37,119 bases of DNA from Bacteroidota bacterium (GCA_025352905.1 JANXRX010000028.1:1-37119); one strand, 5' to 3'; counted from the first letter of the stretch, positions 25,171-34,564 are shown. Program-made: numbers and translations. The notes: generated from the sequence alone by a model not told the origin.

Positions 25171-25991
25171 TACCCGTAACCCATCTTTTTGCCATTCTTG
25201 ACCAAAAACTGGTAGAACTGCTTCGTTCTTTAGAGCCGGATGACTGGAACAAACGGACACTGGCCAAACAATGGAGCGTGAAGGATGTGGCTGCTCATTT
25301 ACTGGATGGAAATTTACGTGCCCTGTCCTTTTCGAGAGATCAGCATACCATGCCACCAGTCGGTGGTGATATCCATTCGTATGATAGCCTGGTAGGCTTC
25401 CTCAACCGCTTAAATGCAGAATGGGTACTGGCTGCCAAAAGACTTAGCCCGCAGGTACTCACAGACTTGTTGGAAACCAGCGGTAAAGAATATACGTCCC
25501 ATATGCAAACGCAGGATCTTACTGCACAGGCTGTATTCGCAGTTGGCTGGGCCGGTGAAACCGTTTCTCAAAACTGGTTTCATATAGCGCGTGAATACAC
25601 GGAAAAATGGCACCACCAGCAACAGATAAGGGAAGCGGTTGATAAACCAGGTATTATTACCAAAGAATTGTTCTACCCTGTTATGGATACTTTTATGTGC
25701 GGCCTGCCGCATACTTACCGGAACACGCTTGCAGAAGATGGGACCGTGTTGCAGATCACTATAGATACAGAGAATGGCGGCAACTGGTATTTGGTTCGTA
25801 AGCAAACTGCCTGGCAATTATCCAAACAACCGGAAGCCGGTATCCACGCTTCGCTGCTGATGCAACCAGGTACCGCATGGAAATTATTTACCAAGGGTAT
25901 TTCTCCCGCAGAAGCGCGTAAAGAGGTTGTTATCCATGGAGATGAATCCTTAGCAAGTGTGGCGCTTTCACTGGTTGCGGTGATGGCGTGA
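25167..25991 (+). CDS. DinB-like / maleylpyruvate isomerase N-terminal domain protein
   Basis: Predicted metal-binding four-helix protein of the DinB/MDMPI superfamily, whose members include thiol-dependent transferases and isomerases. The N-terminal helix pair with [14 protein letters not shown] carries a typical metal-ligand His. A later [14 protein letters not shown] helix carries the other candidate His residues. A C-terminal sterol-carrier-like domain (about residues 175-274, ending [20 protein letters not shown]) fits the usual two-part layout. The substrate is unknown. The start overlaps the nudK stop (ATGA). The stop codon lies in a heptamer array, and the gene converges on the M16 operon 39 bp later. 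Confidence 0.82.
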   Translation: MIPVTHLFAILDQKLVELLRSLEPDDWNKRTLAKQWSVKDVAAHLLDGNLRALSFSRDQHTMPPVGGDIHSYDSLVGFLNRLNAEWVLAAKRLSPQVLTDLLETSGKEYTSHMQTQDLTAQAVFAVGWAGETVSQNWFHIAREYTEKWHHQQQIREAVDKPGIITKELFYPVMDTFMCGLPHTYRNTLAEDGTVLQITIDTENGGNWYLVRKQTAWQLSKQPEAGIHASLLMQPGTAWKLFTKGISPAEARKEVVIHGDESLASVALSLVAVMA

Positions 25992-26029
25992 AACGTGAGC
26001 CGTGAGAATATAACTGACGACTCTCGACA
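25988..26029. repeat. heptamer array (GTGAGCC) at a convergent junction
   Basis: Seven-bp units GTGAAAC GTGAGCC GTGAGAA TATAACT GACGACT CTCGACA. The first unit includes the stop codon of the DinB-like gene. The words resemble the 2661 array (CGTGAGG). Only the first three units are clearly related to each other. Confidence 0.6.
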
Positions 26030-26030
26030 A

Positions 26031-28106
26031 TCATTTCAGATCATCCACCTTCAATCCCTGGTTCACTTTCACATCTGTTATCTCAATATTTAACTTGTAC
26101 TGTCCGGCATCAAATATTTGTTTAACGGGTATTTGCACGCCATTATATTCTTTCATGACAAGATTGGTGATCGTTACAGTCGTTTTTCCGGCGGGAGTTT
26201 CCTCGCTGCGTGCCTCTTTTACACGCTGACCTGAAACAAGATCGTAATAGTAGTTAAAGGTTCTTCCTTTGGGCGAATGGATCTCAACATTGTAAGCGTC
26301 TTTTCCTTCCACCGCTTCGATACCTTTTACGGTATAGTTATAACCGCCTTTAGCCAGTATGTACCATTCGGGGAAAAGCGAAGCAAATTCATCGATCTCT
26401 TCTTTGTCATCATCTTTTAAAGGCTGAGCCATACCCTGCTGAACTACCGAGTAACTGCCATTCTTTAAAAGAAACTTAGAAATAGACATGCTATTCATAC
26501 TCATCTCCTGCATATAACCGCCCGGAAATATATATTTAAGGGTATACCCCAGATTCTGTCCCATTACACTTGCTGTACCGGTCATAGTCACATCCTGCAG
26601 CGCCTTAATAGCAGTTTCGCCACCCTGCGCCTGGATACTTTTTTTGAGGATACTTTCAGCAGATACAGAAGGATCCAGTTTTTTGTCTGACGGGGCCGCA
26701 ATTTCATTTCCGTATATATCAAAGTATTTTACTTCTCCATATTTTTCGAGGCCCTTGGAAATCTGTTTGGCATTTCCAACGATCACAATATGCATATTGC
26801 CGGGGAGCACATATTTATCAGCCATCGCTTTTACGGTAGCATTGTCTACCGCGGCAAGGTTTTGCAGGTAATTCTGGTAGTAATCCCTGGGCAGGTTATA
26901 CCTCGCTACATTCAGTGCAAAATTGGCGATGGTCTGCGGGTTTTCCAGCGAGCGGGCAAAACTGCCATTGAGTTCGTTCTTTGTCTGGCTTAATTCCGGC
27001 AGCTCCACTACCTGTGAGCGGATCCGGTTAAATTCAACCAGGAACTGGCCGATAGCACTGTCGGTTTTTTCATTCCTGACAGAAGCGCTGGCGGTAAAAT
27101 TACCCACCAGTTTATCAGTATTGATCCGGGAATAAGCGCCATAGGTAAACCCATGATTTTCGCGAAGATTTTTGTACAGTCTTCCCGAAGAACCGTTACC
27201 TAAAAGATTATTCATAACGGATGCGGGTATCACATCAGCTGTTCCGGGTTTTAACTGGAAAGGGGTTATGATATTGATCACGCTTTGTACAGAGCTTGGC
27301 CTGTCAACTATCGCGATATAGGTTTTGGCAGGCAGCGGTTTAATGGCATAAACCGGTGATGGTACCGTGGCCCTGGCCCAGCCGGCAAAATTTGCTTCGG
27401 CCAGTTTCCGCGCCTCTTCTATGGTAATATCTCCTACAAAGATCAGGTAGGCAATATTTGGTTTCCAATAAGTGTTATAATAATCCCTGATATCATCTAC
27501 GGTAACTCTTTTTACCGTTTCTTCCGTTTCCACTTCTCCATAGGGATGGTCTTTGCCGTATACCAATTTGCTAACTACATTCTGTGCGATCGCATTTGCA
27601 TCTTCTTTGTTCTGGGCCAGTCCCGACAATTCCTGTTTACGGATCTTCTCCAGCTCATCAGCAGGAAAAGAGGGGCGCAGAGCGATATCGGCCATTAAGC
27701 CAAACACTTTGGTAAAATTATTCTTTAACGATGATCCGCTCACACTTCTTGCAGATGCGGTGATGGTTGCGCCGAGATAATCGATCTCTTCATCCAGTAC
27801 GGCCTTAGACATTTTAACCGTGCCTCTCCTGAACAGTTCACCAGCCATACTTAGCATACCAACCTTATCGCCTTCTAATAAGGCCTCCCTGTCAATCGTT
27901 AAGGTAGCCGATACACGCGGCAGTTTTGTATTTTGTACCACGAATACTTTTAAGCCATTAGGCAAAGTGAAAGTGGCGGGCTCTCCTACCTTGATTACCG
28001 GAGCGGGGCCCGGTTTAGGAGCATGGATCCTGTCTACCTGGCCCTGTGCCATCGTAGCAAAAGACAGTGATATCAATAATGAAAGAATTATTTTTTTCAT
28101 GTTCAT
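26031..28106 (-). CDS. M16B peptidase, non-catalytic subunit with C-terminal extension
   Basis: Predicted periplasmic partner of an M16B zinc peptidase. A signal peptide (to MAQGQ) and two M16 domains are visible, but the HxxEH zinc motif is absent. The equivalent position reads MAGELFRRGT. The substrate-binding Arg/Tyr pair characteristic of the non-catalytic partner is present in SSGRLYKNLRENHGFTYGAYS. A C-terminal region of about 200 residues (from about 490, after SVSAESILKKS) is unlike M16 and resembles lipoprotein-sorting (LolA-like) beta folds. MKKIIL, two codons in, is an equally good start. The gene follows the catalytic subunit by 40 bp, supporting a heterodimer. Confidence 0.9.
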   Translation of the reverse strand: MNMKKIILSLLISLSFATMAQGQVDRIHAPKPGPAPVIKVGEPATFTLPNGLKVFVVQNTKLPRVSATLTIDREALLEGDKVGMLSMAGELFRRGTVKMSKAVLDEEIDYLGATITASARSVSGSSLKNNFTKVFGLMADIALRPSFPADELEKIRKQELSGLAQNKEDANAIAQNVVSKLVYGKDHPYGEVETEETVKRVTVDDIRDYYNTYWKPNIAYLIFVGDITIEEARKLAEANFAGWARATVPSPVYAIKPLPAKTYIAIVDRPSSVQSVINIITPFQLKPGTADVIPASVMNNLLGNGSSGRLYKNLRENHGFTYGAYSRINTDKLVGNFTASASVRNEKTDSAIGQFLVEFNRIRSQVVELPELSQTKNELNGSFARSLENPQTIANFALNVARYNLPRDYYQNYLQNLAAVDNATVKAMADKYVLPGNMHIVIVGNAKQISKGLEKYGEVKYFDIYGNEIAAPSDKKLDPSVSAESILKKSIQAQGGETAIKALQDVTMTGTASVMGQNLGYTLKYIFPGGYMQEMSMNSMSISKFLLKNGSYSVVQQGMAQPLKDDDKEEIDEFASLFPEWYILAKGGYNYTVKGIEAVEGKDAYNVEIHSPKGRTFNYYYDLVSGQRVKEARSEETPAGKTTVTITNLVMKEYNGVQIPVKQIFDAGQYKLNIEITDVKVNQGLKVDDLK

Positions 28107-28146
28107 TGTGTTTGAAATAAATTAGATGATCATTTACCAGCTACTG

Positions 28147-29475
28147 TTATGGTTTCTTTGTGCCCTTGGGTACATAATACAATACCACACGGTTATCTCT
28201 ATTCAGGTATTTTGCCGCAGCATGTAACAGATCCTCCCGGGTAACTTTATTATACCGGTTGATCTCTGTATTGATCAGGTTGGCATCTCCAAAATATACC
28301 TGGTAATTGGCTAATGTTTCTGCAATACCCGCCATTGTTGAATTTCGGGTAACAAATTCTGTGGTGATCTGGTTCTTTACTTTCACAAATTCTCTTTCAT
28401 CCACCAGTTTATTCTTAACCCCATCTATCACAACCTGTATCTCTTTTTCAAGGTCTTCCGGTTTTATATTCATATTGGCAATACCGTAGGTGATAAACAG
28501 GCCCGCATCTTCCAGTGCATAATTGAATGCCCCTGCCGCAACAGCGAGTTGTTTTTCGTCTACGATGGCTTTGTTCAGGCGCGACGAATTGCCGCCCGAT
28601 AAAAGGGTCGACAATACATTGAACGCATAATACTCATCACTACCCTGTTTAGGCGAACGGTAAGCCATTACAACAGCGGGTAATTGTATATTGTCTTCTA
28701 TCACATCCCTCACTTCGCCGCCCAGTGCGGGCTCGGTAACTGTGGGGCGCGGTATGGGTTTCACTCCCCGGGGTATCCCTGAAAAATAGGCATCGATCTG
28801 TTTTTTTACTTCGGGGATATCAATATCACCCGCCAGGCTCAGTACACAATTGTTGGGTACATAAAAGGTTTTGTAAAAATCTTTGAAATCCTGCAGTTTG
28901 GCGCGGCTCAGATGCTCGAGGCTGCCGATGGGCTGCCAGCGGTAAGGATGTACTTTAAATGCCCTTTTAAAGATCTCCCCTATCAAACTGCCATATGGCT
29001 GGTTGTCTATGCGCTGGCGCTTTTCTTCTTTCACTACTTCTTTTTGTGTATTCACCCCCACATCCTCGATCTTGGCGTGGAGCATACGCTCGCTCTCCAG
29101 CCACAATCCCAGTGCGAACTGGTTGCTCGGGAAAAGTTCAAAATAATAGGTCCTGTCCTGCGTGGTATTGGCATTATTATACCCACCTGCGTTAGACGTA
29201 TATTTATCAAAATCACCGCGCTTTACATTATCACTTCCTTCGAACATCAGGTGCTCAAAAAAGTGCGCAAAGCCTGTGTGGGCAGTATCTTCATTCTTCG
29301 AGCCCACATGGTACAGCGCTGATACGGCTACAACCGGCGCCGACCTGTCCTGGTGCAGGATCACCGTAAGCCCATTGGGCAGGGTATATTTTTCAAACAC
29401 GATCTTCGGCGCCTGTGCGCTTAAACCGCCACTGATCAATAAAGCGGCAGGCGCTGCCAATAACCATTTTCTCAT
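28147..29475 (-). CDS. M16B zinc metallopeptidase, catalytic subunit
   Basis: Predicted periplasmic or secreted zinc endopeptidase degrading peptides or misfolded proteins. A signal peptide ends near GLSAQ (residue 21). The inverted zinc motif HFFEH is at 71-75, with the third ligand Glu about 76 residues on, in VVKEEKRQR (about 151). The R/Y pair of the second domain is missing here but is present in the adjacent partner, the usual division of labour for M16B heterodimers. The 442 residues are typical. The start is 17 bp after the miaA stop, so it is part of a long minus-strand run. Confidence 0.94.
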   Translation of the reverse strand: MRKWLLAAPAALLISGGLSAQAPKIVFEKYTLPNGLTVILHQDRSAPVVAVSALYHVGSKNEDTAHTGFAHFFEHLMFEGSDNVKRGDFDKYTSNAGGYNNANTTQDRTYYFELFPSNQFALGLWLESERMLHAKIEDVGVNTQKEVVKEEKRQRIDNQPYGSLIGEIFKRAFKVHPYRWQPIGSLEHLSRAKLQDFKDFYKTFYVPNNCVLSLAGDIDIPEVKKQIDAYFSGIPRGVKPIPRPTVTEPALGGEVRDVIEDNIQLPAVVMAYRSPKQGSDEYYAFNVLSTLLSGGNSSRLNKAIVDEKQLAVAAGAFNYALEDAGLFITYGIANMNIKPEDLEKEIQVVIDGVKNKLVDEREFVKVKNQITTEFVTRNSTMAGIAETLANYQVYFGDANLINTEINRYNKVTREDLLHAAAKYLNRDNRVVLYYVPKGTKKP

Positions 29476-29492
29476 ACTATCATTTTTTAAGT

Positions 29493-30401
29493 TCAGGAAT
29501 GCAATATCGGAAAGAAAAATGAAGGTGGCAATTTCTCAAACGGCTTAATCCATACTGTTTCTGTGTCTTTGGTGAACCAGGTCATTTGCCGTTTTGCGTA
29601 GTGCCGCGTATTTGCTTTTATATTGGCGATAGCCTGTGCCAGGTCGTTTTTACCATCGAGATGATCAAACAACTCTTTATACCCCACGGTTTGCAATGCA
29701 TTGTGTGACCGGTACGGTAAAAGGCTTCTTACCTCGTTGAGCAGCCCGGAATCCATCATCTGATCCACCCGCTGGTGAATGCGGTCGTGCAAGACTTCTT
29801 TGGGTAGCTGTAGCCCTATTTTGATGATCCGGAAAGGTCTTTGTACTTTTTTTTCTGTCCGGAAATCCATGATAGACTGACCCGTTGCGTATAACACCTC
29901 CAATGCCCGCATAAGGCGCTGCGGGTTCTGCTGTTCGGCAACTTTCCAGAATGCAGGGTCTTTTTCCTGCAATTCTTTCTGTAGCCAGATCAGTCCTTTC
30001 TGTTCATAGCCTGCGATTACACGGCTACGCACTTCAGCAGGCACCACCGGCATGGGGTCTATCCCTTCGCAGAAGGCTTTACTATACAAACCGGTGCCGC
30101 CCACCATAACGGCGACTTTGTTTTTTTGAAAGATCTCATCAGCCGCAGCCAATGCATATTTTTCAAAACTGCCGGCATTCAGATCCTCCGTTACAGCATG
30201 TGTGGCAATAAAATAATGTTTAACAGAAGCCAGCTCTTCTTCCGTTGGCCTGGCCACACCGATACACATTTCCCGGTAACACTGACGCGAGTCCGCTGAA
30301 ATGATCTGCGTATCAAATTGCTTCGCCAACGCTATCGCAAAAGCAGTTTTACCAACAGCAGTGGGACCTGAAATGAGGATGATAGTATTTTTTTCTTCCA
30401 T
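29493..30401 (-). CDS. miaA: tRNA dimethylallyltransferase
   Basis: Transfers the dimethylallyl group to N6 of A37 in tRNAs that read codons beginning with U. The P-loop GPTAVGKT (12-19), DSRQCYREMCIG and the later GGTGLYSKAF and TVGYKELFDHLDG motifs are all present. The start at 30401 (MEEKNTII) is used because the ORF-track extension to 30494 reads a basic, non-homologous sequence overlapping the end of the upstream gene. This gives 302 residues, normal for the family. It lies 13 bp after the pRiA4b ORF-3-like gene and 17 bp before the M16 subunit. Confidence 0.95.
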   Translation of the reverse strand: MEEKNTIILISGPTAVGKTAFAIALAKQFDTQIISADSRQCYREMCIGVARPTEEELASVKHYFIATHAVTEDLNAGSFEKYALAAADEIFQKNKVAVMVGGTGLYSKAFCEGIDPMPVVPAEVRSRVIAGYEQKGLIWLQKELQEKDPAFWKVAEQQNPQRLMRALEVLYATGQSIMDFRTEKKVQRPFRIIKIGLQLPKEVLHDRIHQRVDQMMDSGLLNEVRSLLPYRSHNALQTVGYKELFDHLDGKNDLAQAIANIKANTRHYAKRQMTWFTKDTETVWIKPFEKLPPSFFFPILHS

Positions 30402-30414
30402 GGAAATCTCCTTC

Positions 30415-30981
30415 CTAAAATTCTTCCTGTGCCTCCTCTCCCGCTCCCGATACTTCATCGGGATCGGTTTCGGTTTCTTCGCCTTCTGTTCCAAAACCTT
30501 CTGCTGCTTCAGCGAGATCGTATTTTTCTTCGATGTCTGCGAATTTATCGCCTAATAAACTCTTAGTGCCATATTGCTGCGGCCCAATGCCTTCTGTGCG
30601 GGAAGTAGATGGATATACTGTTTTGCTGCTTTCTTCCTTACTTACGTTGATCAGTTCAACAAGGAACAACCAGTGCTTTTCAAAATCGTATTCGTAAATG
30701 AATTTCTGGTTGGTATCTTTTATTTCCGTTCCAATGCCCACTTCAGACATAATCAGTGGTTCTACCACATAAGGTTTATCATATCGCTCAAAACTGATCT
30801 CCCTTCCGCGTTGCCAGTGGTCATTGCTCCTGTAAAAAGTTGCCTTGTGTTTAGAATCGAACTCATATGATTTTAAGATCGCGAAATGCAGCTCGTCGAA
30901 ATTCTGCGTATGCCTGATCACTATGTCCCGGTAAACAGCGTCGTCTTCTTCGAGATATATCCTGAATTTTAATATCGCCAT
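30415..30981 (-). CDS. plasmid pRiA4b ORF-3-like / IS1096 passenger-like protein
   Basis: Member of the PF07929 family, named after a plasmid ORF and an IS1096 passenger gene; the biochemical role is unknown. The N-terminal half (residues 1-110) has the family pattern KFRIYLEEDDAVYRDIVI, FDELHFAILKSYEFDSKHKATFY and WLFLVELI. The C-terminal 60 residues are very acidic (ETETDPDEVSGAGEEAQEEF) and probably disordered. Despite the name, no transposase or inverted repeats are nearby. The gene is embedded with miaA and cca and has its own promoter in the cca 3' end. Confidence 0.82.
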   Translation of the reverse strand: MAILKFRIYLEEDDAVYRDIVIRHTQNFDELHFAILKSYEFDSKHKATFYRSNDHWQRGREISFERYDKPYVVEPLIMSEVGIGTEIKDTNQKFIYEYDFEKHWLFLVELINVSKEESSKTVYPSTSRTEGIGPQQYGTKSLLGDKFADIEEKYDLAEAAEGFGTEGEETETDPDEVSGAGEEAQEEF

Positions 30982-31009
30982 TCTTTTTGGTTTACTGTTG
31001 TGTTAGCTG

Positions 31010-31039
31010 CAAAAATACAAATTATTCAATCGCCTGCAA
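31010..31039 (-). promoter_or_regulatory. promoter for the pRiA4b-like/miaA/M16 run
   Basis: Minus-strand -33 TTG (31039-31037), a 19-nt spacer and -7 TATTTTTG (31017-31010). The -33 lies inside the 3' end of cca. The predicted leader is about 23 nt. Confidence 0.6.
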
Positions 31040-32440
31040 GTTCAGTTCTGCGGCTTTTTGCAACATAAAATCATAGGCGGCTTGATACTCATTGGGTATC
31101 AGGCCGTCTAAAATGGCTTCGCGGATGGCATCCTTGATCAGACCTACCGGCCGGCCGGGTGTGAGCCCGAATTTTTCCATGATCAGTTCCCCTGATATAG
31201 GCGGTTGCCAGTTGCGGATCTTATCGCTTTCTTCCACTTCCAGTAAACGCCTGCGTACAAGTTCAAAGTTCTGCAGGTAACGCTTTACTTTCAAAGGGTT
31301 CTTGCTGGTAATATCTGCCTCGCAAAGCATCATGAGGCTCTCAATATCTTCGCCGGCATCAAATAACAAGCGCCGGATAGCGCTGTCGGTAATATTTTCT
31401 TTGGTAAGACCGATGGGCCGCAGGTGAAGCATGACCAATTTCTGCACCCATCTCATTTTTTCGTTCAGCGGCAGTTTTAACCTGGCAAATAATTTGGGCA
31501 CCATCTTCGCCCCCACCATCTCATGGCCATGAAAGGTCCAGCCATGCCCTTCCTCAAATCTTTTCGTGGCGGGTTTGCCGATATCATGCAGTAAAGCGGC
31601 CCAGCGCAGCCAGATATCGCTTGTATGCACAGAAATATTATCCAGCACCTGTAGGGTATGGTAAAAATTATCTTTATGCCCCTTCCCATCAATATATTCT
31701 GCGCCATAGAGGTCGGCCAGCTGCGGAAATATTTCATGCAACAACTTACTCCTGAATAAAAGATCCCAGCCAACTGAAGGTTTATCACACAGCATGATCT
31801 TGTTCAATTCATCTGTGATCCTTTCCTGCGATACGATCCGGATCCGGTGTACATTATCAATAATGGCCTGGAAGGTTTCCGGCGAAATGGTAAAACCCAG
31901 TTGGGTCGCAAAGCGAATGGCACGCATCATCCGCAAAGGGTCATCACTAAAGGTTTGCAAAGGTGCCAGCGGTGTGCGGATGATCTTTGCTTCGATATCC
32001 TTTACCCCATCAAAAGGATCTATCAGGGCGCCCCTGTCTTCCTTATTCAGGCTGATCGCCAGCGCATTGATAGTAAAATCCCTGCGGTCCTGGTCGTTTT
32101 CGATCGTGCCGGGTTCTACATCGGGTTTGCGGCTGCTAAGCTGGTAACTTTCTTTACGGGCACCCACAAATTCCACTTCCATTTCCGGTAATTTGATCTG
32201 TGCCGTACCGAAATTTTTAAAATACGCAACAACCGGTTTTGGCCGGAAGAATGAGGCCGCTTCCTGTGCAAGGGCTATCCCGTCTCCCATACAAACAATA
32301 TCCGCGTCTTTGGTGGGCCGGCCTATGATCTTATCACGTACAAAGCCGCCTATCAGGTAACAGGGCAGGCCAAGATTACCGGCAGCCGTTGCTATCTTAT
32401 CAAAAATAAAGGACTCCTTATCTGTAAAGGGGATCTGCAT
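31022..32440 (-). CDS. cca: CCA-adding tRNA nucleotidyltransferase with HD domain
   Basis: Adds or repairs the 3'-CCA end of tRNAs. The head domain has GGFVRD (31-36), the metal-binding DAD (45-47) and [10 protein letters not shown]. The neck motifs [18 protein letters not shown] follow. An HD phosphohydrolase-type domain carries LLHDIGKP and the downstream H/D residues. The start at 32440 (MQIPFTDKE) is used. The track start is a TTG three codons upstream, inside the promoter -7 element. The protein then has 472 residues, normal for the HD-containing type. Confidence 0.95.
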   Translation of the reverse strand: MQIPFTDKESFIFDKIATAAGNLGLPCYLIGGFVRDKIIGRPTKDADIVCMGDGIALAQEAASFFRPKPVVAYFKNFGTAQIKLPEMEVEFVGARKESYQLSSRKPDVEPGTIENDQDRRDFTINALAISLNKEDRGALIDPFDGVKDIEAKIIRTPLAPLQTFSDDPLRMMRAIRFATQLGFTISPETFQAIIDNVHRIRIVSQERITDELNKIMLCDKPSVGWDLLFRSKLLHEIFPQLADLYGAEYIDGKGHKDNFYHTLQVLDNISVHTSDIWLRWAALLHDIGKPATKRFEEGHGWTFHGHEMVGAKMVPKLFARLKLPLNEKMRWVQKLVMLHLRPIGLTKENITDSAIRRLLFDAGEDIESLMMLCEADITSKNPLKVKRYLQNFELVRRRLLEVEESDKIRNWQPPISGELIMEKFGLTPGRPVGLIKDAIREAILDGLIPNEYQAAYDFMLQKAAELNLQAIE

Positions 32441-32446
32441 ACTTAG

Positions 32447-32477
32447 CAAATGTAGGTTGTTTGATTTTGAGTGTCAA
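32447..32477 (-). promoter_or_regulatory. consensus promoter of cca, nearly leaderless
   Basis: Minus-strand -33 TTG (32477-32475) overlaps the glycosyltransferase stop codon. A 20-nt spacer follows, then -7 TACATTTG (32454-32447). The predicted start at about 32440-32442 coincides with the cca ATG at 32440. Confidence 0.72.
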
Positions 32478-33472
32478 CGGGGCAGCACTTCCAGCAGCTG
32501 TTCATTTTTTATGAGCCGGGCGCAATGGAAATGTGTGAGCGGACATTTGGGCCGTCCATGCAGCCCGCAGGGCCTGCACAATAGTGGTTGGCCGATTTCA
32601 ACGATATGGCTATTATCGGATAAAGGACCAAATCCAAATGCCGGGATGGTGGAGCAGTAAACAGCGGTAACCGGCGCATTTACACTCGAAGCAAAATGCA
32701 TGGGCGCGGAATCATTAACATAATTCATCACGGCATCTTTCAGTAAAGCGGCGGATTGTAAAAAAGTTAATTGTCCGGCCAGGTTGTTTACATTGGCACG
32801 TCCCGACCGCATTTGTATATCGCTGCACAATGCCTGGTCGCCGGGCGCACCCAACAGGTGTATGGTAAAATGATGCGGTAAGGATTGTACCAGGTTCACC
32901 CACTTATCTGCGGGGAACTGTTTGGTGAACCATACGGAAGCAGGTGCGATACAGAGATAAGGCTGCTGTTTCAACCGCGCAACACTGGTAAGATCTGCGG
33001 CCGATGGATACAATTTGGGTTTCTCCGCCTTAGTATCCGTAAACGGGATGATCAACTGGTGATTCCGTTCAAATTCATGAAGCGCCTGATCCTTTTCTGC
33101 AACCGCGTGGGGAATTACATCCGAAAATAAAAAACTAAAGGGGTTCTTATCAAATCCAACGGTTTGTTTGCCACGTGAAAACGCAGTAAGCAACCCGGTT
33201 GCTGCAAAACGCTGCACATTCACTACCAGGTCATAACGGGTTTGCCTGATCTGTTTAAGCAGGGTAAACAGGTTGCGGTACTTATCCTGTTTTTTGTTCC
33301 AAACCAGTACGGTATGCAGAAAAGGATGTTGCGTGAAGAGGGTTTCATTGCCTTTGCGCACCAGGATATCAATAGAAGCACCCGGAAACTGCCCGTGCAA
33401 TTTTTCAAGCAGTCCTGTTGCCAGCACTACATCGCCTATAAAGGCGGTTTGAATGACGAGTATCCGTTGCAT
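32474..33472 (-). CDS. glycosyltransferase family 9 (heptosyltransferase-like)
   Basis: Predicted cytoplasmic-face glycosyltransferase of the ADP-heptose:LPS heptosyltransferase family, probably adding a sugar to the lipopolysaccharide core. The N-terminal Rossmann fold begins RILVIQTAFIGDVVLATGLLEKL, the family signature. The C-terminal domain has VNDSAPMHFASSVNAPVTAVY, the equivalent of the nucleotide-sugar-binding DSGPMHxA motif. A Cys/His-rich end (CRPCGLHGRPKCPLTHFHC) is common in this branch. At 332 residues it is the expected size. The donor and acceptor are not predictable. It heads a minus-strand run, but cca downstream has its own promoter. Confidence 0.9.
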   Translation of the reverse strand: MQRILVIQTAFIGDVVLATGLLEKLHGQFPGASIDILVRKGNETLFTQHPFLHTVLVWNKKQDKYRNLFTLLKQIRQTRYDLVVNVQRFAATGLLTAFSRGKQTVGFDKNPFSFLFSDVIPHAVAEKDQALHEFERNHQLIIPFTDTKAEKPKLYPSAADLTSVARLKQQPYLCIAPASVWFTKQFPADKWVNLVQSLPHHFTIHLLGAPGDQALCSDIQMRSGRANVNNLAGQLTFLQSAALLKDAVMNYVNDSAPMHFASSVNAPVTAVYCSTIPAFGFGPLSDNSHIVEIGQPLLCRPCGLHGRPKCPLTHFHCARLIKNEQLLEVLPR

Positions 33473-33480
33473 GGCGCAAA

Positions 33481-33615
33481 ATAATTATTAATTAATAATT
33501 AGTAATTAATAATTAGCAATCGCAGGTAATAAAGAATGGTGGGAGTAAGAGAGTACCTGAATATTTTCCAGCAGGAACAGGTAGCAGCAGAAAAATCGAC
33601 AATTATTAATTATTC
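33481..33615. repeat. heptamer arrays (ATAATTA) flanking a 76-nt non-coding core
   Basis: Left array: ATAATTA TTAATTA ATAATTA GTAATTA ATAATTA GCAATCG (33481-33522). Right array: CAATTAT TAATTAT TCATACT (about 33599-33619), which overlaps the stop of the 71-aa gene. The core between them contains CAGGTA/TACCTG and CAGCAG words that could fold. No ORF or known RNA was recognised in it. Confidence 0.75.
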
Positions 33616-33825
33616 ATACTCCAGTTGATTACTGAAAAATTCCCAGTCGAAAAGAATAAAACTGGACGAGATCTTTTTCAAAGAGGCAGAAAGTGATTTT
33701 TCTCCTGAAAAAGTTTTCCGGCTGTGTTCCCCGGTAACGATGCGGGTATTGATACCCATTGGTACCAATACATCGAGCAGTGTCTGGAGCTTGCTCTTGG
33801 GAATATCTAAAATAACTCTTGCCAT
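33610..33825 (-). CDS. small protein, 71 aa, unknown function
   Basis: No family is recognised. The N-terminus reads as a beta strand then an amphipathic helix (VILDIPKSKLQTLLDVLVPMGI), and the C-terminal part is Lys/Ser-rich then aromatic (FILFDWEFFSNQLEYE). There is no signal peptide or membrane segment. It looks like a real small cytoplasmic protein because composition and start context are similar to its neighbours and nothing else covers this stretch. However, no consensus promoter was found. Its stop codon falls in a heptamer array. Confidence 0.6.
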   Translation of the reverse strand: MARVILDIPKSKLQTLLDVLVPMGINTRIVTGEHSRKTFSGEKSLSASLKKISSSFILFDWEFFSNQLEYE

Positions 33826-33991
33826 AGGTGTTTTAGCTAACTTAAGTTACAAAAAGAATACCGAAAAGCGAATTAATAAGAATCAGTAGAAACGGGTTTC
33901 ACAGAACCCTATTTATAAATCATTCTTTTACAATGAATTAACAAAAACTGGCATTTTTACACAGGTTTATGCACAATTTGGATGGGGAATA

Positions 33992-34564
33992 TTATGGACG
34001 GATGATACTTAATGTCCCGTCTTTTTCCCATTTAATTATGGAGGAGGGTTTCCGGTATTCGGTATCGTCCTGGCGGTAATTAACCACATAATCAACCCCG
34101 TTTACAATAACGGGTTCTATGTCTTTAAAACATTGTGGCGCCGGGTACCCGCTGATATTGGCGGAGGTACTGATCAGGGGTTTGCGGAAACGTTTGAGCA
34201 GGTGTTTACAAAATTCATCTTCGCAAATGCGGATGGCTACCGAACCGTCTTCGGCCATCAGGTTATCGGCGAGACCTATGGCGCCTTCATAAATAACGGT
34301 GGTGGGCCGGTTAATGCCTTTGATATAATCGAAGATCTGTAATTCGGCCTGGGTAACATAATGGAGGATTTCGCGTTCATCAGCCACCAGCACGATCATG
34401 GCGTGGTTATCCGACCGCTTTTTTAACTGGTATATTTTGGCTACGGCTTCTTTGTTGGTGGCATCGCAGCCAATACCCCAGACCGTATCCGTAGGATATA
34501 AGATCAGGCCCCCTTGCTGAAGCTTTTCCAAACAGGATTCAATATCGTTATTGAAGGGCAACAT
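33992..34564 (-). CDS. Sua5/YciO/YrdC-family protein, L-threonylcarbamoyladenylate synthase
   Basis: Predicted to make threonylcarbamoyl-AMP from threonine, bicarbonate and ATP, the first step of tRNA t6A37 synthesis. Hallmarks are GGLILYPTDTVWGIGCDA, the KKR motif (48-50) and ISTSANISG for nucleotide binding. The 190 residues are the short TsaC type without the Sua5 extension. The start at 34564 (MLPFNND) is preferred over 34660: the longer ORF would put its start against the dapD start and has an unrelated N-terminus. It diverges from dapD with a 96-bp gap. A YciO-type protein of other function cannot be excluded. Confidence 0.88.
   Translation of the reverse strand: MLPFNNDIESCLEKLQQGGLILYPTDTVWGIGCDATNKEAVAKIYQLKKRSDNHAMIVLVADEREILHYVTQAELQIFDYIKGINRPTTVIYEGAIGLADNLMAEDGSVAIRICEDEFCKHLLKRFRKPLISTSANISGYPAPQCFKDIEPVIVNGVDYVVNYRQDDTEYRKPSSIIKWEKDGTLSIIRP

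Noticed and set aside
30415-30981. IS1096-type passenger gene as evidence of an insertion sequence
   Set aside because: The family name is historical; no transposase, terminal repeats or target duplication are nearby, and the gene sits in a conserved-looking cca-miaA context.
33481-33522. Heptamer arrays as a CRISPR array
   Set aside because: There are no spacers, the units are only 7 bp and degenerate, and no cas gene is present.
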